Assembly: GCA_021927905.1 (NCBI GenBank) | Contig: BLLK01000069.1 | Coordinates: 558,001-622,000 of the forward strand | Source of the DNA: Chaetoceros tenuissimus | Taxonomy: Eukaryota > Bacillariophyta > Thalassiosirophyceae > Chaetocerotales > Chaetocerotaceae | Direction: 5' to 3' | Length of the DNA stretch: 64,000 nt | Shown here: piece by piece, positions 9,804 to 19,328 of the stretch | How the letters are laid out: every line of letters starts with the position of its first letter | Position numbering within the stretch: position 1 is the first letter of the stretch | The notes under the pieces: generated by a model | The model's input: only the letters and a program-made list of their open reading frames with translations | Database searches by the model: none | Told to the model about the DNA's origin: nothing | Program-made: the position numbers and the translations under genes

Positions 9804-12032
9804 ATGAGTTCAAGTAGTCGCGACCAGATGGCAGTCAACAAGAAAAGAGGGAGAAGAGATATCTCCTCTAGTGGTACTAGCTGTCATGCTTCTCATGAGG
9901 CGCTTTCGTCGATTGATATCAACCAAAGAGCAAAAGAACTCTCCAACAAGTTATTATCTTTGGACAAAGAGTTTCCGGAAGTAAAGTATATTGCAAGTTC
10001 TGAATCGTTGTTAGAATCGGCTGTCAAAACGCACAGAGATGCAATGCAAGCAAAGGAAAAAGAAGTGACGAAAGAGGCAAAGAAGCGAAAAGCTCAATCT
10101 ATTCCGAATGGCAGAGAAGAATCAATGTCACTTTTTTCGCTGCCAGATGAAGTTCTACAGAATTGTTTGTCCTATGTAGGTAGAGGCTATTATGGATTAG
10201 TAGCTCTAGCATCAAAGAAGCTCTACAAAGCCTACAAAATCAAATTCGGAAATGAGACTGCGTTTCTTGAGATGGCAACAACTGTGAAAATTGCAAACTA
10301 CTGCATCAATGAACTATGTCGAATGAGAAAAGAAAAAGATGAAATGCTTAGAGCTGCGGCTGTGAATGGAAATCTTGATATTTTAAGATATGCTGTAAGG
10401 TCCGGATTAGATTTGTTTCCATTGGTAGAAATGAAGAAGGAAACATTGTATGAAAACGAGTATGATTGGGGTTATAGTCACTACGATGAAGATAAGCATG
10501 GTCACCTTGAAGTATTAGTGCTTGAAGCAATTGCAATAGATGTTTACTTCACCGACGAGGACGAGAAACAAACAAATTGGAGTGGAAAAACGGTGAAACT
10601 CTCCAAGCTTGTGGAGAGGGGTCATTTACATGTTTTACAATTCTTACATGCAGAGTTTCAAACCGGGTTGCAGAGGTACTGTAAACCTGCTATTCAACAC
10701 GGGCAGCTTCAAATCTTAGAGTGGCTAAACAACATGGGCTATATGAAACCAAAAGATAAATTTCATAATCTTGTCGACTTTTGTCTTTGTGCAGTCCAAA
10801 CAGGAAATGTCGAAACATTGAAATGGTTGATGAGCAAAGACTTTGATTTTGGCTGGAATGAGGAGGATGATCCAATGGATGCCGCAATTCGAAGCAAGTC
10901 CACAGAGATGATTCAGATTTGTTCTGATCTTGGAACAGGAGGCTTGGAGTTTTCTTGGCATGTAGAAGCAATTCGTGAGACAAAATGTCTTGACGTGTAC
11001 CGTAAAGTGCATGAATTAGGCTATGATTTCAAGGAGCTTCAAAAATGGTATGATCAACGCAAACCGTGGGAGATTAAAGATTCCTTTGAAATCATAATGT
11101 TTCTTAGAAGCGTGTCTGTTCCTTGGAGTGAAAAAGTTATGACTGATATTTTACAACACGGCACTCTCGACATGATTCGTACTGCGCATGAAGATGGTTG
11201 TCCTTGGTCAAGTCCTGGTGGATATCACGCTTGTTTGAGTAGTGAACATTCCACTGTCGAGAAATGCATGTTTCTCATAGAAAATGGCTGCCCATTGGTT
11301 TATGACCTTTCATTTGTGGGTGAACTTCAACAAAAGAAGGATCTAGAATTGCTTGAACTATTTGCCGGAAAGAACTCAAACTTCGATGATGGCCTTTTCA
11401 AGAGGATAGTGGAATGTAAGGATGACATTTGGCTTGAAGGGATCACATTCATGTTGGAGAACGGCAGAGAAATTGAGAACTTTGCGTCAATTGAAGAGGT
11501 TTTTGAAATTTGTCAAAATATCAAAGGAATCAAATACTTTCATAGCCTAGGTCTACCTTGGACTGAAGACAATGCTACAAATACTGCGCTTCTTTCCAGA
11601 ATTGCATGTTTCAATGATATGGATGATGTAAAGTGGGCGTACGAGAATGGTTGCAAAGGAGGAGAACTAGTTCAATTCGTCAAAAAAGAATGGGCTCCTT
11701 CTGGAATTAGAGAGAGAAGGGAGTGGAAGGCAAATCGTAATTTCTTTGAAGAGAAGGGGTTGCTATCTTCTATTGATATCCAAGAGATTGGAGACGCCCA
11801 GCTTCATTCGAAATATTCCTCACTTACCTCAACATTTTTCCCCTCTATGTTTTTCAGAATTGACTATATTTCGTTGAAATTTCTTGTCGATCGTGGCTAC
11901 GCCTTTCGCTCAGACTCAGAAAAAGATAGTATTATCAAGGAAGCTTTGGAGAAATGCTTCAAGCATCCCAATAATTACAACTTACGCAAGAGACTTGCCC
12001 TGCTTCAACAAATGGGGGTTCGAGAGGCATAA
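9804..12032 (+). CDS. F-box-like / ankyrin-repeat protein
   Basis: Single exon, 742 aa. The frame opens with a TTG; the first ATG is at 9804 (MSSSSRDQM). Basic, low-complexity N-terminus, then an F-box-like segment (about 109-150: LFSLPDEVLQNCLSYVGRGY, LASKKLYKAY). The remainder is a long run of degenerate ankyrin repeats with the spacing and wording typical of large diatom families: AAAVNGNLDILRYAVRSGLD, AIQHGQLQILEWLNNMGY, AVQTGNVETLKWLMSKDFD and HGTLDMIRTAHEDGCPWS. Such proteins could be adaptors that present targets to an SCF-type ubiquitin ligase. That function is inference from the F-box-like start. A second, unrelated ankyrin gene is at 59055. Confidence 0.75.
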   Translation: MSSSSRDQMAVNKKRGRRDISSSGTSCHASHEALSSIDINQRAKELSNKLLSLDKEFPEVKYIASSESLLESAVKTHRDAMQAKEKEVTKEAKKRKAQSIPNGREESMSLFSLPDEVLQNCLSYVGRGYYGLVALASKKLYKAYKIKFGNETAFLEMATTVKIANYCINELCRMRKEKDEMLRAAAVNGNLDILRYAVRSGLDLFPLVEMKKETLYENEYDWGYSHYDEDKHGHLEVLVLEAIAIDVYFTDEDEKQTNWSGKTVKLSKLVERGHLHVLQFLHAEFQTGLQRYCKPAIQHGQLQILEWLNNMGYMKPKDKFHNLVDFCLCAVQTGNVETLKWLMSKDFDFGWNEEDDPMDAAIRSKSTEMIQICSDLGTGGLEFSWHVEAIRETKCLDVYRKVHELGYDFKELQKWYDQRKPWEIKDSFEIIMFLRSVSVPWSEKVMTDILQHGTLDMIRTAHEDGCPWSSPGGYHACLSSEHSTVEKCMFLIENGCPLVYDLSFVGELQQKKDLELLELFAGKNSNFDDGLFKRIVECKDDIWLEGITFMLENGREIENFASIEEVFEICQNIKGIKYFHSLGLPWTEDNATNTALLSRIACFNDMDDVKWAYENGCKGGELVQFVKKEWAPSGIRERREWKANRNFFEEKGLLSSIDIQEIGDAQLHSKYSSLTSTFFPSMFFRIDYISLKFLVDRGYAFRSDSEKDSIIKEALEKCFKHPNNYNLRKRLALLQQMGVREA

Positions 12033-12395
12033 TATTATCTCTTTATGCTTCGTCGTGTTCTCCTATGAACATTTTAGCCAGTGTAGACTATTTTCTAGAA
12101 CACGATAAAACACTTTGTGGAGCTAATATTTTGGAATGTTCATTCAAAATCATTGCTTTCAATAACAGGGTTTATTAGTCTACTTTCGAATCAATTTCAT
12201 TATAAAAATCATTTACTTATATTAATATAGCTAGCTAGGTTAGATAATGAAAATGAGGCAATTGGGTTGAGTCATCAAAGGGGGCTGTACTTTTGGCATC
12301 AACTCATGAATAGGTTCAAGCTGAGTACCTAAAGACCAAGAGTCGCAATTTCATATCCACGTTTTTATTACATTAAACATGCATTAAGGAAATAT
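12033..12395. other. Convergent intergenic region
   Basis: AT-rich spacer between the stops of the ankyrin gene (plus) and the F-box/LRR gene (minus). Only 3' UTRs and terminators are expected. No ORF or repeat is seen. Confidence 0.5.
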
Positions 12396-13622
12396 TCAAA
12401 AACCAAAGCCAAACATATTCATATGTCTCTGTTGCATTCTTCTTTGATTTTCCATCCTTTGTAAGACAGGGTGTAGAGGTATGTCACGTAACAATTGCTC
12501 ATGTTGGTCTACATTAGGTGGCTGGTAGAATCCCTTGTAAAAGTCTGGTTGCTCCTTTTCCAGAGCTTCCAAGTATTGGCTATATTCTTGAGAATCCTGA
12601 TCTGGCTCTTCTTCGAGCCAATGTATTTCGCAATCACCTCCATTAACACAATTTGTCCATCGCCATCCAGATCTTGGTCCGACTTTCACAAATTCTAGCC
12701 AAAATGGTGGTTCTCTTGAATGATGACAATCAACCTCATATCTATCTGGAGAATCATGTGAAAGCATTCGACGACCGACTGCAAAGAGTGTCGGAGATCG
12801 CTTTTTCAAACAAAACATGGCACGCATAATATCTGGTGCTTCAGTGATACGATCAAACGATCCGCCTCCGTAGACCCCATCAGGTAAATCCAAACGTTTG
12901 ATTTTTGGAAAGTGATTTTCACGTATTTTGCGAAGATCCCCTTTCACTTTAGTGTTGACTAGACTGAGTTCCTCCAAATGGGGAAAGTCAGCCAAATCCA
13001 TTAAATCTCCTTCTACTTCAGAGCATGTAGCAATCACTACTTTTTGAAGTGTATTTTTGAGAACGCGTAAGCTTTTAATTTCACCAGTCAGTCGATGATT
13101 ATGCGCCACATACAAATCTTGGAGTTCAGGGAAATTAGAAATCATTGATAAATCCCATTGTAGAAACCCGACGCCATAAATACGCAATTGTTGTAAACGA
13201 GGAAAATTAAAAAGAAATGGATATCTTCCATTCAAGTCAATTCCTTCTAGAAAAAGCTTTCTGAGATTTTTCAGTCTCGATATGCATTCCAAATCAATTA
13301 CTGGTGTAGTTTCGTGTACTCTAATGTAACCCCAAACTTGTGCATCTTCTCCATCTTGAAATTTCACGTCATCATTTTCATATAAGCTTAGTTGTTGCAA
13401 ATTCGGTAAAGCTTCAATGATTTGAGGCAGTTTTTGATATTTGGCTTGAGTTTTCACATAGAGTTCCGGCTTTTCCATTCCTCTAATCTCGATGCTAGAT
13501 GGGGGGACTAATGTCAACTTCGATGCAGCCCTCCACTTGTTGCAAACACGCACTTTTAGAATTTCCTTCCATGATAAGAAAGAAAAGATGAGTGCTAATT
13601 CATCTTCACTGAGAGCTTGCAT
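12396..13622 (-). CDS. F-box / leucine-rich-repeat protein
   Basis: Single exon, 408 aa, ATG at 13622. Residues 3-45 (ALSEDELALIFSFLSW, then KVRVCNKWRAASKLT) form a recognisable F-box: Leu-rich helix, W and VC-x-x-W spacing. About six LRR units follow, e.g. LPNLQQLSLYEND, LKNLRKLFLEGIDL, FPRLQQLRIYGVGF, FPELQDLYVAHNH, FPHLEELSLVNTKV and FPKIKRLDLPDG. The C-terminal ~140 residues hold a W/H-rich stretch and a Q/M-rich end without a recognised domain. It probably acts as the substrate-recognition subunit of an SCF ubiquitin ligase, its target being unknown. It is divergent from WDR24 across a 380-bp shared promoter with a perfect CRE-like site. Confidence 0.75.
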   Translation of the reverse strand: MQALSEDELALIFSFLSWKEILKVRVCNKWRAASKLTLVPPSSIEIRGMEKPELYVKTQAKYQKLPQIIEALPNLQQLSLYENDDVKFQDGEDAQVWGYIRVHETTPVIDLECISRLKNLRKLFLEGIDLNGRYPFLFNFPRLQQLRIYGVGFLQWDLSMISNFPELQDLYVAHNHRLTGEIKSLRVLKNTLQKVVIATCSEVEGDLMDLADFPHLEELSLVNTKVKGDLRKIRENHFPKIKRLDLPDGVYGGGSFDRITEAPDIMRAMFCLKKRSPTLFAVGRRMLSHDSPDRYEVDCHHSREPPFWLEFVKVGPRSGWRWTNCVNGGDCEIHWLEEEPDQDSQEYSQYLEALEKEQPDFYKGFYQPPNVDQHEQLLRDIPLHPVLQRMENQRRMQQRHMNMFGFGF

Positions 13623-14003
13623 GCTTCTTGACTAAGAAAGAGGGTAAATAAAAAGATATACTCGTCGTGTACATCCATTGACTGTGTGTAAGATGTGAGA
13701 TTAGGATATCATATCTATGTGAGAGATTACCAGATCAACGCAGAGCAACGCAGTGGAAGATAATATCTTTCACATACCTATGACGTCACATGTCAAGTTT
13801 TAAATCTGTCGTAGACAGATTCATTTGACTTCAGTTCTCATTGGTACTTCGAGTACGTGTATTTTCTACGTAAGTACCCCACCAATGGAACGATCTTTTT
13901 TCATTTTTCAAACCACTTCATCTTTCAATTAGATTTTGTTTATTGAAGAACAATAAAACACATAGATAGAAACAAACATAAGATCCATAGAACTCACCAT
14001 CCA
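13623..14003. other. Bidirectional promoter region
   Basis: Spacer of 381 bp between the F-box/LRR and WDR24 start codons. It contains the CRE-like octamer at 13781. Confidence 0.5.
13781..13788. promoter_or_regulatory. CRE-like palindrome TGACGTCA
   Basis: A perfect TGACGTCA octamer lies 159 bp from the F-box/LRR ATG and 216 bp from the WDR24 ATG. In diatoms, CRE-type elements bound by bZIP factors mediate CO2/cAMP-responsive transcription of carbonic anhydrase genes (established in Phaeodactylum). Function here is inferred from the motif and its position in a shared promoter. Confidence 0.4.
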
Positions 14004-17000
14004 ATGGAGACTATAGATCAAAAGCAAGAAGTAGTCGTGGCATCTCTGTCCAATGATGAGATACCCATTTCATACAGTTGCGTTTCCAAATCACCCGATA
14101 ACCGCTTAGTCGTCCTCTGTGGAGAAGATACAATACGCATCGTATCCATAAAACCTTCAGGACTGAAAGAAGTTCGAACTGTTTGTATATCTCAATTTCT
14201 ACGAGCGCAGAATTCAATAGATAAATCTTTAAACGATGTATTTCAACAAGGAAACAACATCAACCCAAATCTCAACATGAACCGCAGTGTCAATACAGGT
14301 CTGATACATATCTCCGATGTGAGCTGGAGTATATGCCAATATGACATGCCAGATGATAATGATGCATCCTCTACAGATATAAACAGTGATGATAATTTTA
14401 TATCCAAGGAAAAAGTTGATGATTCCTTCTTGAATATATTATCCATGCCAGATGATTTGAAAATGGCTGATGATTCTTTGATTGCAGTTGGAGGATCCAA
14501 TGGTGTCGTTTTGATTTGGAGAGCTTGTGATTTACTACGTGGTTTGTCGGATATGACAAAGACTAAGCAAGGAATCTATCAACAATTTTATGGTCATGAT
14601 AGGTTTCATAAGCAGGATTCTAATAGTGCGGCTGTAGGGTATCCCGAAGCAGTTTTAGTGGAACATAGTAAAACTGTCAAGGTCGCTTTTCATCCACGGA
14701 AACCAAACTTGCTTCTAACTGCCTCCTTGGATGGTACAGCGAAATTGTGGGAACGGATTGAAAATGTTGACCCTGAGATTGATCGAAAGAATCAAGAAAA
14801 GAAATGGAGTTGGCTAGGTGCTTTATCAACCAAACAATTCGATAACGCACAAGAAAGAAATTTTCATTGGCGATGTAAGCAAGTATTCAAACCTAACTGT
14901 GGTGGGATTCGTGAAATAAAATGGTCTTGTTTCAGTGATGATTTGTTTGCCATGGTGGCGGAAGGGTGGTTAATTGTGTATTTTACCATAGTTCCTCACC
15001 GTCCAGCATGTAGGATTGCTGCTCATGCTAGAGAAGCAACAACTTTGGACTGGTAAGTATTGAAATGGAGTTCTGTGGTTCTATTTGGATTATATATAAT
15101 GCCCTATACTTTATACGACTCTTTGTACTCACTGTAAACTTTGAAAGGCATCCTTCGAAACCCTTTGTGATTGCCACGGGAGGTGTCGACAAAAAAGTCA
15201 AAGTATGGAACCTTGAAGATGAATTAAGTGTGAAAAGTATGGGGGTTGAAAATTTTAACTTTTCAAATAATACAAACACTCATAAATCAACAGATAGTCA
15301 TGGATCAGGTTCGAATCATTCAATGGCATCTACTCCATCCCCATCTACTTCTCCACCACCTAGAGTGAAAGATTCTTTGGATCATTCATATCATGGGAAA
15401 CTCCCAGTCAGTGACAATTCTAGTAACATACTGAACCGCTCCATGCATACTATTACTTTGCAAAACACAGATCATTGGGGAAATGGGAGTAGTCATAGTG
15501 AGGGTTTGCTGAGAAAAATGAATTCTCCAATGTCAAAGGCTTCAAAATCAACATCAAAATTATCATATGAGCTTTCCATAGCCGAGCGGGTAGAAAAGTT
15601 GAGATGGCGACCACCGAAATGTCCAGTTTCTTCAAATGATCGGAAAAAACATTTGAATTCAAACAGTATTAATTCTGACCATCATGGAGCAATGCTTGCT
15701 GTTTCAACATCGGTCATTGGTTCTGCATCGGCAGGAAGCGGTAAGGTATATCTATTTTCCTGTGATAGGCCATTCATGCCACTCAGTATAGTAGATGGAC
15801 ACAAAGAAAAATGTTGCCCAGATTTTATTTGGCTTGACACTCCTGATGGTGAAGATATTGACATGAAAGCTTGGGATGGTAAATATTATTCCACTAGAAG
15901 GAACATGAATGCTTCTTCTCGAAATTATGATGAGGTGAATCGCTTAGAGAACACATGGCAGCATATACTTACGTGTGGAAGGGATGGTAAATGTCTTGTA
16001 CAAAATTTGTGTAGAGGTGAAAAACCAATCTCTACTGTACCTCCATCTGCGTTTGCACTTGCAGAATTATCACCCTTTCAACAAGGGTATGGATCTTTAC
16101 AGATTATTGCTGCTCATCAGAATGTGCCCGCTGGTAACATTAATGAATATGAACTTTGTGGTTTTAGAAGAGATGAATTCTCGGCTAAGGCACCAGGTAT
16201 ATTCAATGAGAAAGATGCCCAAATTGTTGATAACAATTATATTCATGATCCAGACCGCAACACTTTGAATGAATTGAGTCAAAATCTCGAGTTGACTTTT
16301 TCGACGACTGATAGCGGCGATATTCGAGACATTGGAGTGAAAAAACAAAACAATATAACAATTGCTCCCGAAGTTGTACACTTATCAAGATTCGCAGATG
16401 CATACAAGCTAGGTGTTGACAATCAATGTCCATCGAAGGCATCTGTCTGTCGGTATAATGCTTCTGTTGCTAGAAATTTGAAGTTCAATGCTCTAGCTCA
16501 CATGTGGGACACCCTTGCATCACTATTAGTTGGTGCTGGTAGCGATGATCTTTCTGATGCAAATCCAAAGAATGGATTTCCACTTAATGCTCTGTCGTTT
16601 GCGTTGCTTCCAACTTTGAGAAGATTACTAATGGAAAGAGCTGATGCAGGTGATGTGCAAACTTGTGCTGTCATTTGCGAAGTCATGGAAGTGTTTTCAT
16701 CATCAAAGAATTCATCTTCAAGGGCACCTCAAACATTAACATTGGCCATACCCAACTTAGACATCAGATTGGTGCGACAATGGTATGTTTCATACATAGA
16801 ATTACTTCAACAAATGTGTCTCTTCTCCCATGCTACAAACTTGATTAGAATATGCAAAGATCCAGAGATTGCGAAATTGAATCAACAGTCTACAACGTAA
16901 GTGATCACTTGTATTTGTCTTATATTCTACAAACATAATTTCTAACATTTCATGCACATTATTCCCTTTCAGATTTCACGAATCTTGTCCATCATGCTAC

Positions 17001-17237
17001 AAGCCTTTACAAAGCGGTCAGAACTCATGCAAATCATGCAGACAGCAAATTGGTATTTGTTTTCTCTGCCATGAATCTGTGAAAGGTGTTTTTGTTTGGT
17101 GCCCTGGATGCGGACACGGAGGTCACTTAGCTTGTGCTTTGGAGTGGTTTGGAAATAGTCAAACTGAAAAACTGAGAACACTGTGTCCAACCGGATGTGG
17201 GCATCAATGCAATTTGATCCACTCATCTTGTCACTAG
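14004..17237 (+). CDS. WDR24: WDR24 homologue, GATOR2/SEACAT subunit (three exons)
   Basis: Exons 14004-15052, 15148-16896 and 16973-17237, with GT-AG introns of 95 and 76 bp; the spliced frame is 1020 aa. The first splice rebuilds a WD repeat (TLDW joined to HPSKPFVIATGG). WD-type blades are visible, e.g. HSKTVKVAFHPRKPNLLLTA then LDGTAKLWE, and GGVDKKVKVWNL. After a long Ser/Asn-rich and helical middle region, the last exon encodes a Cys/His RING-like zinc domain: CPSC, CKSC, CFLCHESVKGVFVWCPGCGH, GGHLACALEWF and CPTGCGHQC. The phrase G-x-F-V-W-C-x-G-C-x-HGGH plus C-P-x-GCGH-x-C is the hallmark of WDR24. GATOR2 activates TORC1 in response to amino acids at the lysosome/vacuole surface. Confidence 0.85.
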
Positions 17238-17457
17238 AACAGCAGTTAAGATTTGTATATTGTTAATTTGAAATCGTAATTGAAAATTGTACAATACAAT
17301 CGAAATAAAATATCTCTGTCATACATTTTAAAATATGAATATAGGGATTTAGACATCAGTATCAGAGCCATTCTAATTATCTCAACTACTATTGTGAAGA
17401 ATCCAGTCTCTCCCATAGATGTTATTATGAACTATGAATAGCTGAAACACCTGTTAT

Positions 17458-19014
17458 CTAATTTTGGGTATCATTTCCTCCATTCTTGTGATGACTAGGT
17501 GGACTACTATGGAAGTCTCGATGTTGCTCTTCTTGACTCATTTGTCTAGAAAAGTTATCTTGATCTGAAGTACCAATATTATCTTTCCCAACAACGCTTC
17601 TAGTGAAATCTGTAAAACCGCTCAGCCCTGATTGAGAGAATCCATCAAAATCTCGAGACATGTAACTAAGTTGTTGCGACGACACGTCTTCCATTTCATC
17701 TTTATGCTTGCCAACTGCTGGAAGATCTCGAGACATGTAACTAAGTTGTTGTGACGATATGTCATCCATTTCATCTTTATATCTGCCAAAAGACGACTGT
17801 TCTTGCAAAGAATTGTTGTTGTTTCCAACGTCACGATGTTTCCTTCTTGCCATGACACGATTAATGGCATCATCTAATTTCACATCTATATCAAACTGAT
17901 CTTGTTCGGTGAGAAAAATATCATCAGCGCCGATATTATCCTCACCATATGCATGGAATCTATGTTGCTCGTCATCGTCTTCATCATCGTCGTTGTCTTC
18001 GTTGTTTGCATCTAAATGAAGCATCTCACCAATTCTCTGGTAGCTTTTGTAGTTGAATTCTTCATCAACTATTGCCAGACCATCCATTAGAAGTTTACTT
18101 TTTTCACCAGTAGCTTCATCTGCTTCTACATTATCAATTGTAGTAAATAGTTGTTTCAATGCTATTAATGTGTCAATATCTGGATTTGATCGTTTGATAT
18201 CAGTTACCTGATACCAACAATAAATCGCCAACAGAAACACGCCTTGGATGGGATAAAGAGATGCTAAAATAAAAACAATGTATACAAAAGCTTGTAATGC
18301 GATACCTCTTGTTGCTTGAAGAGAATCTTGTGAAGCTTCGCTATCTTCATCCAAGGTGCCTGGATTTGGTCTCACCTTCTGTTCATCACGATAAGTAGTG
18401 TAGATGATCAGGAACAGGAACAGTACTGGTATATTCTGATCAAATACTTCTGTGACTGATATGAGAGATCTATAATCACTACAGATTCCCCCTTCATAAT
18501 AGACACTATCTTGCTCAAAACACTGAGGTTTCCATGGTATATCCCACGTTTTCAACATCGTATTAGGTTCAATCAAGTTATAATGTATAGCCTTTGAAGC
18601 CATTCTAATAGAATACAAGACAATAAAACCATGGACTCCAAAGAATTCGAGATACTTTGGTATACTATCATCATTCAGGAAATATCGGATCTTGATGAAA
18701 AAGTAGAGACAAAGCCAGGAGCTTTCCATAATAAAACCCATATATCCAAAGTAATCTATGCCACCAACCAAGTTACTTATCAAAGTACTTTTCATTTCTT
18801 TATCAAAAATGCTCATGCTGATCAAATTGTTCACAGCAGTGATTATAGCATACACCGACAGTGCAAACATTGTTCTATTGTAGACTGAACTCTTCAACCC
18901 TTCCCTGGACTTCTTGGTAATTAGAAATATAAGCACAGTTGCACATCCTAGAGAAATGAAATCCACATTGAATGGGAAGGAGGATGAAGACAACTTGTTG
19001 CGTGCAAAAGCCAT
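17458..19014 (-). CDS. Seven-TM receptor-like protein with Asp-rich, internally repeated C-tail
   Basis: Single exon, 518 aa, ATG at 19014. About seven hydrophobic helices fall in residues 15-290: FISLGCATVLIFLI, MFALSVYAIITAVNNLI, YFGYMGFIMESSWLCLYFFI, VHGFIVLYSIRMA, IPVLFLFLIIYTTY, ALQAFVYIVFILASLY and GVFLLAIYCWYQV. An extracellular-type Cys-containing loop (PQCFEQDSVYYEGGICSDY) lies between helices 4 and 5. This matches orphan diatom 7TM/GPCR-like families, and a signalling receptor role is inference. The cytosolic tail has a poly-Asp/Glu run and a tandem 75-bp (25-codon) duplication at about 17651-17800 giving two copies of SSQQLSYMSRD. A second unrelated-looking 7TM gene is at 57482. 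Confidence 0.65.
   Translation of the reverse strand: MAFARNKLSSSSFPFNVDFISLGCATVLIFLITKKSREGLKSSVYNRTMFALSVYAIITAVNNLISMSIFDKEMKSTLISNLVGGIDYFGYMGFIMESSWLCLYFFIKIRYFLNDDSIPKYLEFFGVHGFIVLYSIRMASKAIHYNLIEPNTMLKTWDIPWKPQCFEQDSVYYEGGICSDYRSLISVTEVFDQNIPVLFLFLIIYTTYRDEQKVRPNPGTLDEDSEASQDSLQATRGIALQAFVYIVFILASLYPIQGVFLLAIYCWYQVTDIKRSNPDIDTLIALKQLFTTIDNVEADEATGEKSKLLMDGLAIVDEEFNYKSYQRIGEMLHLDANNEDNDDDEDDDEQHRFHAYGEDNIGADDIFLTEQDQFDIDVKLDDAINRVMARRKHRDVGNNNNSLQEQSSFGRYKDEMDDISSQQLSYMSRDLPAVGKHKDEMEDVSSQQLSYMSRDFDGFSQSGLSGFTDFTRSVVGKDNIGTSDQDNFSRQMSQEEQHRDFHSSPPSHHKNGGNDTQN
17651..17800 (-). repeat. Tandem 75-bp coding duplication in 7TM C-tail
   Basis: Two adjacent near-identical units with a 75-bp period lie inside the 7TM gene. 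Each encodes a KDEM-D/E-D-I/V-SSQQLSYMSRD peptide. The period is a multiple of three, so the frame is kept. Confidence 0.7.
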
Positions 19015-19328
19015 GATGTTTAAAACTCTCCTCCTGCAACTCAGTTGAAAATTTGAGCACGGACACTGGGCACTGCTTCTAGTATCACGTAAACTAGTGA
19101 CTAATGAGGTCGTGAGAGCTTGAATATGGGTAACTCAATATGAAATTTCATTGTAAAAAGAAAAGAAAAAGAAACTTTTGATCATTCTATCAGTCATTAT
19201 TCACCATCCAATCACCAAAGACCCGGATAATACCTTCTCGACACACATCCATGTATATTTTTTGTCACATATGACAAAGATTGAAAATATCTTCATATCA
19301 GTAGAATTACACTGCATTATTTTTAATA
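19015..19328. other. Intergenic, no gene seen
   Basis: Spacer between the 7TM ATG and the pseudouridine synthase stop, both on the minus strand. An 89-codon plus-strand ORF overlapping its right edge is antisense to the synthase and not credible. Confidence 0.45.

Noticed and set aside
15300-15320. GGTTCGAAT, resembling a tRNA B box
   Set aside because: It lies inside the WDR24 coding exon and no cloverleaf or A box can be drawn around it.
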